Shown here in pieces: positions 1 through 7,706 of a DNA stretch of 64,000 bases (positions are counted from its first letter, which is position 1; each line of letters opens with the position of its first letter). The notes under the pieces were generated by a model, which worked only from the letters and a program-made list of their open reading frames with translations, was not told the DNA's origin and ran no database searches. The translations under genes were made by a program, and so were the position numbers. Source of the DNA: Synergistaceae bacterium (lineage in GTDB: Bacteria; Synergistota; Synergistia; Synergistales; Synergistaceae); NCBI GenBank assembly GCA_031289775.1, contig JAITOY010000048.1, positions 1 through 64,000 on the forward strand, read 5' to 3'.

Positions 1-1
1 C

Positions 2-1744
2 ACCCCAACCCTTCTCGTCCAGCAAACGACGTATTCGAGCTGGACCGTACCGGGAGGGGCAACGCGGGTCTACATCACCGACGGCACGCTCGCCCCCGCG
101 GGCCCGTCCGCCGTGTCGGTGGGCGGCGTTATCTCCCTGTCCTGCGGGAATATTCCGGGCGCGTCGTACCAATGGTATAAGGATGCAACGCCCATAGCGG
201 GAGCGACGGCCAGGACTTATACCAAAAGCGGCGCTCTGCTCACCGACAGCGGCTCTTACACGGTGAGAATTTCTTACCCGCCGGCATTCTTCCTAAAAAG
301 CGGAAGGACGATCACCGTGACCGCGTCGCCGGTTTACACAGTGACCTTCGACTCTCGGGGTGGCTCCGGCGTATCAAACGACACGGCGGTCTCCGGCGGC
401 CTGCTGGCCCGGCCGGCCGATCCGGCCAGGGACGGCTTCGACTTTGGCGGCTGGTACACTGAGGCCGCACTCATCAACGAATGGAACTTCACCAGCGACA
501 CCGTGACGTCGGACATCACGCTGTACGCTAAATGGACGAGCACGGGCGGAGTGACCTCCAACGATATTACCTCCCTGGAAATCACGAAAGGCCCGCTCAA
601 GATCGCTCCGGGTGAGACCTTCGAGATAATACTTTCCTACGGCACGGATAATGGACTGCCTCCCGATCCTCAGCCGACGCTTACGGCGGTTTTCGCCGAC
701 GGCAGCGAATTGGTGAATATAATTGGCTACTGGCCAAACAGCATAAGGATTGCGGCGCGTCCCCGCGATGAGCTGGAGGGGCTGGCCCGGCACGGCGGCT
801 CGGGGGCCAGAGCCTCGGGAGGCAGCAAAATTTACGGCAGCGTCATGCTGACGCTTTTCGCGTCCCAGCCGCTCCTCAGCTCGCCGCAGCAAGCTACCGT
901 GGCTTTCCTGGTCGCCGAGCCGATGGCGACGGAAGTGCTCCTGGACGCCGCCGCCGAGGACGAGTTCGCCAGGGCGAACGCGGATTTGGCGTTTTCTGAC
1001 GTGATGATCCTTCCGGGCAATCCACAGGACCCGATCCCCGGGGGCAACATTGTCGGGGAGTTCGACGACGTCATGATCGATGTCATCGCGCCCAACCCCT
1101 CTGATTTGCCGGAGTGCTTCGAGTCCTCCGGGAGGGAGGCGGCGAGCGTGGACATAGGCATTTTCTCTCACGCGCCGGCTGGAACCAATGGACTGGTTCC
1201 GATGACATACCGCCTCACTCTGAGGGAAGCGGAGCTGACCGAGGTCTTCGGCGTCCAGAGCGCGCAAGCGATGCTGAGTTCTCCCCTCGATCATCTCGAC
1301 GAGATATTTTCCGAGTTCGTGATCCAAAAAGAGATTCGCCAGGGCGATCGCAAAGGCTGGTACACGCGGCTGATCGACGGAATTTTGAAGCCCGCCGAGG
1401 CGTTCGACCTGGGGATAATGGACGTAGAAACCACTGGCAGCGCGCTGATTTTCACGCTCTCGTTTTATCTCTCGGACGACCCGGCGCTCGAGACATACGT
1501 CACCGCCGACGGCTACCTGATCATCCCCGATGGTGACGGCGACGGCCAGATACTCGACCCGATCTGGCTCAACCGCTGGGGCGCCGGCTACTCGCCCGGC
1601 AATTATCCCAACTCGAACCTCAGCCCCGCAAGCGGCAAATCCGGTGGAGGCTGTGCCGGCGGCGCGGGTATCTTAACCATCGGGGCACTGCTGGTTTTAA
1701 CCGCCATAGCTGGCAGGGCAAAACGCCGGCGATCGCGGCACTAG
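2..1744 (+). CDS. Cell-surface protein with Ig-like and InlB-type repeats and a Synerg-CTERM-like tail (5' partial)
   Basis: The reading frame is open back to the first bases of the window, so this is the C-terminal part of a longer protein; the in-frame GTG at 113 is not a convincing start. Near residue 40 of the visible part there is an immunoglobulin-like segment (YQWYKD, then DSGSYTV). It is followed by a Listeria-Bacteroides type repeat (VTFDSRGG, GFDFGGWYTE, ITLYAKW). The long middle part is unrecognised. The C-terminus has SGGGCAGGAG, a hydrophobic helix and an Arg/Lys-rich end, as in the Synerg-CTERM sorting signals of Synergistota. I infer an exported protein processed at the tail and held at the cell surface. 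Ligand and role are unknown. Confidence 0.85.
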   Translation, partial: TPTLLVQQTTYSSWTVPGGATRVYITDGTLAPAGPSAVSVGGVISLSCGNIPGASYQWYKDATPIAGATARTYTKSGALLTDSGSYTVRISYPPAFFLKSGRTITVTASPVYTVTFDSRGGSGVSNDTAVSGGLLARPADPARDGFDFGGWYTEAALINEWNFTSDTVTSDITLYAKWTSTGGVTSNDITSLEITKGPLKIAPGETFEIILSYGTDNGLPPDPQPTLTAVFADGSELVNIIGYWPNSIRIAARPRDELEGLARHGGSGARASGGSKIYGSVMLTLFASQPLLSSPQQATVAFLVAEPMATEVLLDAAAEDEFARANADLAFSDVMILPGNPQDPIPGGNIVGEFDDVMIDVIAPNPSDLPECFESSGREAASVDIGIFSHAPAGTNGLVPMTYRLTLREAELTEVFGVQSAQAMLSSPLDHLDEIFSEFVIQKEIRQGDRKGWYTRLIDGILKPAEAFDLGIMDVETTGSALIFTLSFYLSDDPALETYVTADGYLIIPDGDGDGQILDPIWLNRWGAGYSPGNYPNSNLSPASGKSGGGCAGGAGILTIGALLVLTAIAGRAKRRRSRH

Positions 1745-1749
1745 CCAAG

Positions 1750-1797
1750 CGGGGCCTCCGGCGCGGACAGGCCAGGCCGCCGGGAGGCCCCGTTTCT
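1750..1797 (+). terminator. Rho-independent terminator after the surface protein gene
   Basis: A GC-rich stem of about 14 bp with one bulge (CGGGGCCTCCGGCG at 1750-1763 against 1778-1792) is followed by TTTCTT. It separates this gene from the convergent lysK gene and may also stop minus-strand transcripts. Confidence 0.7.
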
Positions 1798-2831
1798 TAG
1801 GCGACGTTCTCCATTATTCTCGGGAGAGCGAGCTTTAAAACCTCGACGCCGCGCAGGAACTCGGGGATCGGTATCTGTTCGTCCGGGCTGTGGTCGTATT
1901 TCGAGTCGCCGGGGCCGTAGGCGCCCATGGGACAGCCCCAGGGGGAAAGGACGTTGAAGTCGCAGGTGCCGCGTTTCGCCAGTATCCTCGGCCTGGCGCC
2001 GGCGTCGCGGATCGCTGTTCTGAAAGAGCGGATCACTCTGTCCGTCTTCTGCACGCCGTAGGGAGGGTCGTACTCGACGATATTCAAATTGACGCCGAAG
2101 GCTGCCGCTGTCTCCCCCAGCATAAGTTCGAGTTCCTCCTGCTCCGCGCCGAGCGGTATTCTCAGGTCGATCTGTATCCTTCCGTAGCGGGTCCCCGCCT
2201 CCTCTCCGTCCATCTCGACGACGGAGGTCGTGTAGCCGTCGCCCATGTTTTTTGTGATGTCCACGAGAGACGACGTCGCCCTGACGACGTCGGTCATGGG
2301 ACCGGGGCTGCCCGACCTGTGAGCGCCGCCGTCCTCGGCCTCGAACCAGAAGAGGACCCGCCCGCGATAGGAGAGCGCCACGCCGTCGCTGCCGGTCGGC
2401 TCGCCGATGACGCAGGCGGCGGGGGAGTGCAGCGGCATCCTGAACCGCGCTCCGCGTGAGTCGATCTCCTCGCCGACCGCCCCGACGAACGTCACCCTCC
2501 AGCCGGGAAGCACTGGAACGAGGCCCCCGGCGACAGCGAGGGCGCAGCAGGGGCCCTTCGCGTCGACGCTGCCGCGCCCCTGTATTTTCTCTGAGTCGAT
2601 GACGATCTTTGGGCCGCCGGAGACTGTGTCGATATGACTCAGTATGACCAGCTCCTTTTCGCCGGAGCCGCGCGAGGCGATGACATTGCCGACTCCGTCG
2701 AGGTGCGCGCCGGTCCAGCCGAAGCGGGGCAGCTGATTTACGAGAAGCCGCGCCGCGGCCTCCTCGCGGCCCGTCGGGCTAGGTATGGCCACGAGGTCCG
2801 CCAGGAGCCTGGCGGATTCCGGGAGGCTCAT
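1797..2831 (-). CDS. lysK: [LysW]-lysine/ornithine hydrolase (M20 family)
   Basis: This 344-residue M20-family metallopeptidase releases lysine (or ornithine) from the LysW carrier, the last step of the LysW pathway. Metal-ligand motifs are visible: SHIDTV with H66 and D68, GRGSVDAKG with D90, and GEEIDSRG with the catalytic Glu pair near 121. A much longer open frame upstream runs antisense-like through lysJ and was not used. The ATG at 2831 overlaps the lysJ stop as ATGA, which gives the family length and translational coupling. It is the last gene of the set. Whether the product is lysine, ornithine or both cannot be told from this gene alone. Confidence 0.88.
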   Translation of the reverse strand: MSLPESARLLADLVAIPSPTGREEAAARLLVNQLPRFGWTGAHLDGVGNVIASRGSGEKELVILSHIDTVSGGPKIVIDSEKIQGRGSVDAKGPCCALAVAGGLVPVLPGWRVTFVGAVGEEIDSRGARFRMPLHSPAACVIGEPTGSDGVALSYRGRVLFWFEAEDGGAHRSGSPGPMTDVVRATSSLVDITKNMGDGYTTSVVEMDGEEAGTRYGRIQIDLRIPLGAEQEELELMLGETAAAFGVNLNIVEYDPPYGVQKTDRVIRSFRTAIRDAGARPRILAKRGTCDFNVLSPWGCPMGAYGPGDSKYDHSPDEQIPIPEFLRGVEVLKLALPRIMENVA

Positions 2832-3970
2832 CGCGCCGCCGCCACAGCGGCGAGAGCGCCCGCGAAAATTTCGGCCGCCCTCGCCGCGTCCGCCGAGTCT
2901 GCGGCGAACGACGGCAGGAAACGCACGACCCTCGGCCCGGCCTGGAGGGCGAGGAGCCCTCTTCCCTGAAGTTCTCTGACTATGTCCGCGGAGGGCGGCT
3001 CGATCTCGACGCCGTTCAGGAGCCCGAGCCCCCGCACCTCCTTTATCGCGGGAGATCCTATAGCTCTGATGGCCGCCCGCAGCTCCTCTCCGAGCTTTAC
3101 GGCGTGCGCCGCGTAATTTTTTTCGCGGAGGAGTTTGAGAGCGGCGACAGCGACGCGCGCGACGAGGTCGTTTCCCCCGTATGTGGAGCCGTGGGTGTGC
3201 GGCGGGAAGTCGCCGAGGGCGCCCTTCCATATCGCGGCCCCAATGGGCAGCCCCCCGGCGAGGCCCTTTGCCACACATACTATGTCGGGCGCGAGCCCCG
3301 TCAGCTCGCTCGCGAGGAGCGCGCCGCATCTTCCGAGCCCCGTCTGTATCTCGTCGGCCACGAGGAGCGCGCCGCTCTTCGCGCAGGCGTCCGATAGGGC
3401 TCTCCCCGTCACGGGCTCCAGCGGATGGACGCCGCCCTCGCCCTGGACCGGCTCGATGAAGACGGCGGCTGTTCTCTCGTCGATCAGCTCCGGCAGTTCT
3501 TCGGGCTTGAAGTGCCCGACCTCCGGCAGTATCGACTTGAACGGCGTCTTGTACTTTGGGTTGAACGTGAGGGCGAGGGCGCCGCACGTTCGGCCGTGGA
3601 AAGCCCTCCTGCACGCGAAAATTTTGTCCCTTCCGGGCCTGAGGGCGACGGCGAGCTTCAGCGCCGCCTCGATGGCCTCCGCTCCGCTGTTGCAGATGAA
3701 AACCCTTCCGCCCTCTAAAAAAGCGCCAAGGGCGTCGGCGAGCTCCGCGCGCGCCGGTGACTCGAAGCCGGCGCCGCCGCTCCAGATCCCTTGAGCCGCG
3801 TCCTGGAGCGCGGAGACGAGGATCGGGTCGGAGTGGCCGAACAAGGCCGCTCCATGTCCGTTGAAAAAATCGATATACTCGCGCGACTCGCTGTCGCGAA
3901 CGCGGCTGCCCATTCCTGAGACGAGCGCCACGCCCCTTCCCCCGTACAGTGAACTCAGCGAACCAGACAT
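2828..3970 (-). CDS. lysJ: [LysW]-aminoadipate/glutamate semialdehyde aminotransferase
   Basis: A class III PLP aminotransferase of 380 residues, of the ArgD/LysJ type, which transaminates the LysW-bound semialdehyde. The pyridoxal lysine is K235 in VAKGLAGG, with the cofactor aspartate at D206 in VADEIQTG and the phosphate-binding segment NSGAEAIEAALK near 94-105. The ATG at 3970 was chosen because it gives MSGSLSSLY at the normal family N-terminus. It overlaps the end of lysZ by 16 nt. Position between lysZ and lysK supports the LysW-specific role rather than acetylornithine aminotransferase. Confidence 0.88.
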   Translation of the reverse strand: MSGSLSSLYGGRGVALVSGMGSRVRDSESREYIDFFNGHGAALFGHSDPILVSALQDAAQGIWSGGAGFESPARAELADALGAFLEGGRVFICNSGAEAIEAALKLAVALRPGRDKIFACRRAFHGRTCGALALTFNPKYKTPFKSILPEVGHFKPEELPELIDERTAAVFIEPVQGEGGVHPLEPVTGRALSDACAKSGALLVADEIQTGLGRCGALLASELTGLAPDIVCVAKGLAGGLPIGAAIWKGALGDFPPHTHGSTYGGNDLVARVAVAALKLLREKNYAAHAVKLGEELRAAIRAIGSPAIKEVRGLGLLNGVEIEPPSADIVRELQGRGLLALQAGPRVVRFLPSFAADSADAARAAEIFAGALAAVAAAR

Positions 3971-4767
3971 GTCGCGTCCCCCTTCAAAGCTCTCTCTATC
4001 GGCCTCTCTTTTTCGCCGTCGGTCAGATATACCCTCGGCACTCCTCCTTCGAGCGCTTCCCTGCACGCGACGAGCTTGCGCTTCATATTGCCCCGCGCGT
4101 AGTGTTCGAGCGCGTCCCAGTCGCGGAGGCTTCCATTGGCTATCCTCGACTCGGGCGAGGAGACGTTTTTCATGAGGCCCGGCACGTTCGACAGGATTAT
4201 CATGACGTTCGCGGAGACAGCGCTCGCAACCGCCGCTGCCAGCCTGTCGCCGTCGATGTCGATGTCGAGCGACGACTCCCGGTCGAAGCCGAGCGGCGGC
4301 AGAATCGGGACCCGGCCGTCCGTCGCGGCCAATATTTTGGCCCGGTCGACAGAAGTGACAGTTCCGCTGTAGTTTCCCCTGACGATTTTGATCCTGCCGC
4401 CGGCGCTCTCGCGCAGGACGTCCTTTCGTTTTGCCGTTACGCCCGAATCCTCCGGCCTGACCTGTTCGGCTTCCGCGCCGAGCCCGGAGAGGATTTTTTT
4501 AATGGACGCCCCGTAGCTCATGGCGGCTTCCTCGAAGAGAGCGCGCTCCCTCTGGCCGACGAACCTGCTCCTGTAGCCGGACGGGCTCGTTATCATCCTG
4601 ATGTCGACCCCGCGCTCGGCGCATAGCCTGTCCATGACGCCGCTCGCGCCGTGGACGACGATCCATTTTTCCCCGCTCGCGGCCCTTTCAGCTATTTCGC
4701 CCATGAGCGGCTCTATTCTGTTTCCCTCCGCACCGCCGATTTTTACTACCCCGATCATCTCAGCCAT
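3955..4767 (-). CDS. lysZ: [LysW]-aminoadipate/glutamate kinase
   Basis: An amino acid kinase family protein of 270 residues that phosphorylates the side-chain carboxylate of LysW-bound 2-aminoadipate or glutamate. The start VVKIGGAEGN and the segment VVHGASGVMD form the ATP and substrate loops. Its closest recognisable type is LysZ, not acetylglutamate kinase, because the substrate region is followed by the basic segment SGYRSRFVGQRER expected to meet the acidic LysW tail. It starts 12 nt after the lysY stop and overlaps lysJ, so it is part of the same transcript. Confidence 0.85.
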   Translation of the reverse strand: MAEMIGVVKIGGAEGNRIEPLMGEIAERAASGEKWIVVHGASGVMDRLCAERGVDIRMITSPSGYRSRFVGQRERALFEEAAMSYGASIKKILSGLGAEAEQVRPEDSGVTAKRKDVLRESAGGRIKIVRGNYSGTVTSVDRAKILAATDGRVPILPPLGFDRESSLDIDIDGDRLAAAVASAVSANVMIILSNVPGLMKNVSSPESRIANGSLRDWDALEHYARGNMKRKLVACREALEGGVPRVYLTDGEKERPIERALKGDATCLVR

Positions 4768-4779
4768 GTTTGAAACCCT

Positions 4780-5829
4780 CTACGCCGGATAGAGCGGCAT
4801 CATGCCGAGCCCGGCGCCCTCGTCGATCCCCATCATGATGTTGGCGGACTGAACCGCTGAGCCTGCGGCGCCCTTCATGAGGTTGTCGATGGCCGATGCC
4901 GCGAGCGCGCGCCTTCCGTCGTCAGCGAGGACAAAGCCGGTGAGAACCCTGTTGCTCCCCATTACGAACCTCGGGTCGGGGACGCGCAGATGCGCCGGCT
5001 TCGCCGGCGTCGTCGAGACGAAGCGCTCGTCTCTCCACGCCGCCCTGTACAGCTTCCAGATATCGGCCTCCCGCATTTGACGGTTCAGCGTGACGTGCGC
5101 GACGCACTGTATCCCCCTGATGAGCTCCACAGCGGTGACCCCCATCGTGACCCTGTCCTCCGCGAGCCCCAGTTCCTGAGTCAGCTCAGACATGTGTCTG
5201 TGGACGAACGGCGAAACGACGCGGAGGGTCCGGCTGCGGAGCGGATGCGCGCTGCCCTCCCCGGCGTGCGCGCCGGCCTCGGACGAGCCCACCCTGCACT
5301 CGATACGCGCGTCCTCGATCAGTCCTTCGCGGGCGAGCGGCAGGAGAGCGAATATCGCTGACGTCGCGTTGCACCCGACGCCCGATACGAGCCGCGCGCG
5401 GCCGATAGCTTCCCTGTGGAGCTCCGGCAGCCCGTACACCGCGTCGTCGAGCAGCTCGGGGCAGGGGTGTTCGACCCCGTACCAGCGGAGGTACTCGTCC
5501 GCGCTCCTCAGTCTGAAGTCCGCCGAGAGATCGACGACGTTCGTCCCACGCCCGAGAAGGTTTTTAGCCGTCTCCGCCGACGATTTGTGAGGCAGAGCGA
5601 GGAACGCGACTCTCGCCTCCGTCTCGAAGCCCTGCTCTGTGGAGATGAACGCCGCGTCGGGATACGCGTGGCGCAGGTGCGGGTGAATCGCGCCGAGCGG
5701 CGTGCCCGCGCTGCTTCGTGAGATCGCTCCAGCTATCTCCATCTCCGGGTGCGCGGCGAGTATCCTGAGAAGTTCCCCGCCTGTGAAGCCAGTCGCGCCC
5801 CATATTGTCACCGGAATTTTTGACGTCAA
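4780..5829 (-). CDS. lysY: [LysW]-aminoadipyl/glutamyl phosphate reductase (ArgC-like)
   Basis: An NADP-dependent acyl phosphate reductase of 349 residues, homologous to ArgC. The nucleotide-binding start is VTIWGATGFTGGELLR and the catalytic cysteine is C153 in SGVGCNATSA. The start is TTG at 5829, with a GGAG Shine-Dalgarno sequence 8 nt upstream. No ATG is available in this frame nearby. The gene is separated from lysX by 212 nt that hold a short Arg-rich ORF and a strong terminator, so lysY and the three genes after it may be controlled by transcription attenuation. Confidence 0.87.
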   Translation of the reverse strand: MTSKIPVTIWGATGFTGGELLRILAAHPEMEIAGAISRSSAGTPLGAIHPHLRHAYPDAAFISTEQGFETEARVAFLALPHKSSAETAKNLLGRGTNVVDLSADFRLRSADEYLRWYGVEHPCPELLDDAVYGLPELHREAIGRARLVSGVGCNATSAIFALLPLAREGLIEDARIECRVGSSEAGAHAGEGSAHPLRSRTLRVVSPFVHRHMSELTQELGLAEDRVTMGVTAVELIRGIQCVAHVTLNRQMREADIWKLYRAAWRDERFVSTTPAKPAHLRVPDPRFVMGSNRVLTGFVLADDGRRALAASAIDNLMKGAAGSAVQSANIMMGIDEGAGLGMMPLYPA

Positions 5830-5840
5830 ATCAATCGCTC

Positions 5841-5879
5841 CTTTTTTATAAAAAATAAACCCGCTTCTCTCGAAGCGGG
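5841..5879 (-). terminator. Intrinsic terminator upstream of lysY, candidate attenuator
   Basis: On the minus strand CCCGCTTC, loop GAGA and GAAGCGGG form a perfect 8-bp stem, followed by TTTATTTTTTAT. It sits 30 nt before the lysY start, inside a row of genes that otherwise reads as one pathway. Transcripts from lysW-lysX must pass it to reach lysY. A copy of the 3' arm, AAAGCGGGG, lies upstream at 5963-5971 within the short ORF and could pair with the 5' arm as an antiterminator. Confidence 0.75.
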
Positions 5880-5916
5880 CCGTCTGCCTTTCGTCGCGCC
5901 GGAAAAAACTCGATCC

Positions 5917-6045
5917 CTAAACTCGGATCCGACATCGCGTCAAGCCACGGCCCATTATGCGACCCCGCTTTATCCCAGGCTTGCGCTTAGCGCGTTCAGC
6001 GTCGCCGAATTGGACGACAGCCATGTCCACCGCTCGCCCGATCAT
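5917..6045 (-). CDS. Putative Arg/Lys-rich leader peptide
   Basis: A 42-codon ORF whose ATG overlaps the lysX stop as ATGA, so it could be translated by coupled reinitiation. It contains nine Arg and four Lys, clustered as ERAKRK, IKRGR and TRCRIRV. It ends 37 nt before the terminator stem. It resembles no protein I know. I interpret it as a leader peptide whose translation senses charged tRNA-Arg and/or tRNA-Lys. The alternative is that it is a chance ORF in GC-rich DNA. Confidence 0.45.
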   Translation of the reverse strand: MIGRAVDMAVVQFGDAERAKRKPGIKRGRIMGRGLTRCRIRV

Positions 6046-6878
6046 CGTACTCGAGCCTCCCACGCCGCCCGCACGACCGCACCCGGGATGTCTACCCCTG
6101 TCGGCTCGATCGAGTTGCGGAACTCCCCTCCGTCGTTGACCTCGTTGACAAGCCACCGTCCGCCCGAGTTGAACAGATCGACCGCCAGAAATTCGCCGCC
6201 GATGGTGTCGTGAGTCCTCTTCAGAAGCTCCTCCACATCGCCGTCCATCGTGAAATTCGTCGCTCTGCCGCCGCGCGCGGTGTTCGTTATCCAGTGCTCG
6301 CTTGTGCGGTTGATCGCGCATATCGGCTCGCCGTTCACGACGAACGCGCGAACGTCGAACCCCCCTTTTTCGATGTACTCCTGGATGTAAAACACGTTGT
6401 GCATAGCGCCAAGCATGGACTTGTGCTCCAACACAGCCTCGGCCGCCTCCGGGTCGTTCACCTTCGCCAGCAGGCGTCCCCAGCTTCCGAGGATTGGTTT
6501 GCAGACGACGGGGAAGCCGAGCTCCCTCGACGCCTCGAGCGCTGATTCCGGGGTGAACGCTATTCTGAAGTTTGGCTGGGGGATTTTGGCCGTTTGAAGA
6601 GCGAGCGTGGTGGAGAGCTTGTTGCCGCAGAGGCGCATGACGCCCGATGGATTTACGACCCGGACGTTCTCCGACTCCAGCAGAGCCGCCACGGATTCGT
6701 TCTGGTTGTGCGAGACGCATCGAGCGAGAACCACGTCGCCGGGCGCGCAAAAATTGCCGCCGCCATAGTAAAAGTCGGTGACGTTTCGCAGTTCGCAGGG
6801 GATGTTCTCCCTCTTCGCCGCCTCGTTGAGGAGCTTTTCCTCGAGACGGAGCCTAGTGAAGATGATCAAAAGCGCCAA
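6042..6878 (-). CDS. lysX: LysW-aminoadipate/glutamate ligase (ATP-grasp)
   Basis: A RimK-like ATP-grasp enzyme of 278 residues that joins the alpha-amino group of 2-aminoadipate (or glutamate) to the C-terminal Glu of LysW. Visible segments are the N-terminal fold, the ATP-grasp motif FPVVCKPILGSWGR near 122-135, QEYIEKGGFDVRAFVV, and the metal-binding end NEVNDGGEF. The start is TTG at 6878, one base after the lysW stop. Downstream the stop overlaps the short leader ORF. Substrate choice between aminoadipate (lysine) and glutamate (arginine) is not decided here. Confidence 0.88.
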   Translation of the reverse strand: MALLIIFTRLRLEEKLLNEAAKRENIPCELRNVTDFYYGGGNFCAPGDVVLARCVSHNQNESVAALLESENVRVVNPSGVMRLCGNKLSTTLALQTAKIPQPNFRIAFTPESALEASRELGFPVVCKPILGSWGRLLAKVNDPEAAEAVLEHKSMLGAMHNVFYIQEYIEKGGFDVRAFVVNGEPICAINRTSEHWITNTARGGRATNFTMDGDVEELLKRTHDTIGGEFLAVDLFNSGGRWLVNEVNDGGEFRNSIEPTGVDIPGAVVRAAWEARVR

Positions 6879-6879
6879 G

Positions 6880-7050
6880 CTACTCTCCCCAGTCCTCCTG
6901 AACCTGCGGAGCCTCTTCCACCGCGATGGGGTCGAGGTTTATGACCTCCAGCTCAGTCCCGCAGTCCGCGCAGATCAAAAGCTCGCCCTTCGTACAATCA
7001 TCGGGCAATTTGACCTGCGACTCGCAGATAACGCATGTTGCGCTCGCCAT
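6880..7050 (-). CDS. lysW: Amino-group carrier protein LysW
   Basis: A 56-residue acidic protein. It has two cysteine pairs (CVIC at 6-9 and CADC at 27-30) expected to bind zinc, and ends in the diagnostic EDWGE, whose terminal Glu side chain carries the pathway intermediate. The ATG at 7050 follows a strong AGGAGG. It is the first gene after a good promoter at 7092-7120 and is directly followed by lysX. The motif, size and neighbours make this assignment firm although the gene is very short. Confidence 0.95.
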   Translation of the reverse strand: MASATCVICESQVKLPDDCTKGELLICADCGTELEVINLDPIAVEEAPQVQEDWGE

Positions 7051-7091
7051 ACGGACACCTCCTTATAATAGTTTTTATCTCACGAGAGAAG

Positions 7092-7120
7092 ATATTGGCA
7101 TCGTGCTTCCATAATGTCAA
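7092..7120 (-). promoter_or_regulatory. Sigma-70-type promoter for lysW
   Basis: On the minus strand TTGACA (7115-7120), a 17-bp spacer and CAATAT (7092-7097) lie about 40 bp before the lysW ATG. The -35 is perfect and the -10 is weak. Confidence 0.6.
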
Positions 7121-7198
7121 GCGGTAAAAAAACCCTGAGCCGGTATTCGTCCAAGATCCGTCCATGTGTTTCGCCGCGGTTGCGGCGCTGCCGCGCGG

Positions 7199-7630
7199 TC
7201 ATGGGCGAGGCGCGGCGAGCGCTCGGAGAGCGAGGATATAGCTCTCCGAGCCGAAGCCGGCTATTATTCCCGCGCACACTGGGGCGATGACCGAGACGCG
7301 GCGGAACTCCTCGCGGGAGTGGACGTTCGAAATATGTACCTCGACCACGGGCGCGCGGATTGCGGCTATCGCGTCGCGAATGGCTATGCTGTAGTGCGTG
7401 TACGCGCCGGCGTTCAATATAACGCCGGCCGTCTCCGCCGCGCGCTGCACGGCGGAGACGAGTTCCCCCTCGGAGTTGCTCTGGAAAAATTCGCATTTGA
7501 GATCGAGCTCCGCCGCGAGGCGCGCAAGACGCGCGTTTATGCTCTCCAGCGTCTCGAAGCCGTATTTATCTGGCTCCCTCGTCCCCAGAAGGTTCAGGTT
7601 CGGGCCGTTTATCACCGCTATTCGCCTCAT
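7199..7630 (-). CDS. aroQ: Type II 3-dehydroquinate dehydratase
   Basis: A 143-residue enzyme of the type II family that converts 3-dehydroquinate to 3-dehydroshikimate. The catalytic signature is present: NGPNLNLLGTREPDKYG with R18 and Y23, NAGAYTHYS with N73 and H79, and EVHISNVHSREEFR with H99. No clear Shine-Dalgarno sequence precedes the ATG. It lies 76 nt after pheA, and this gap holds a 9-bp hairpin without a T-tract. I read it as the last gene of the aromatic operon. The lysW promoter lies just downstream. Confidence 0.93.
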   Translation of the reverse strand: MRRIAVINGPNLNLLGTREPDKYGFETLESINARLARLAAELDLKCEFFQSNSEGELVSAVQRAAETAGVILNAGAYTHYSIAIRDAIAAIRAPVVEVHISNVHSREEFRRVSVIAPVCAGIIAGFGSESYILALRALAAPRP

Positions 7631-7651
7631 CGTGTGTTTGTCCGCGTTTTT

Positions 7652-7676
7652 ATCGCGCCGCTGGTCACGGCGCGAT
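7652..7676. other. Perfect hairpin between pheA and aroQ
   Basis: ATCGCGCCG and CGGCGCGAT form a 9-bp stem with a 7-nt loop. No T-tract follows on either strand, so it is more likely an RNA-processing or stability element than a terminator. Confidence 0.5.
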
Positions 7677-7706
7677 TCGCCAGCAGGTTTGCGCCGCGCA
7701 TGTGTT

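Noticed and set aside
374-1327. Long minus-strand ORF of 317 codons
   Set aside because: It lies opposite the surface protein gene, has no recognisable motif and an Arg-rich composition typical of antisense frames in GC-rich DNA.
2832-3614. N-terminal extension of the lysK frame
   Set aside because: Low-complexity Arg-rich translation across lysJ; the ATG at 2831 gives the normal enzyme length.
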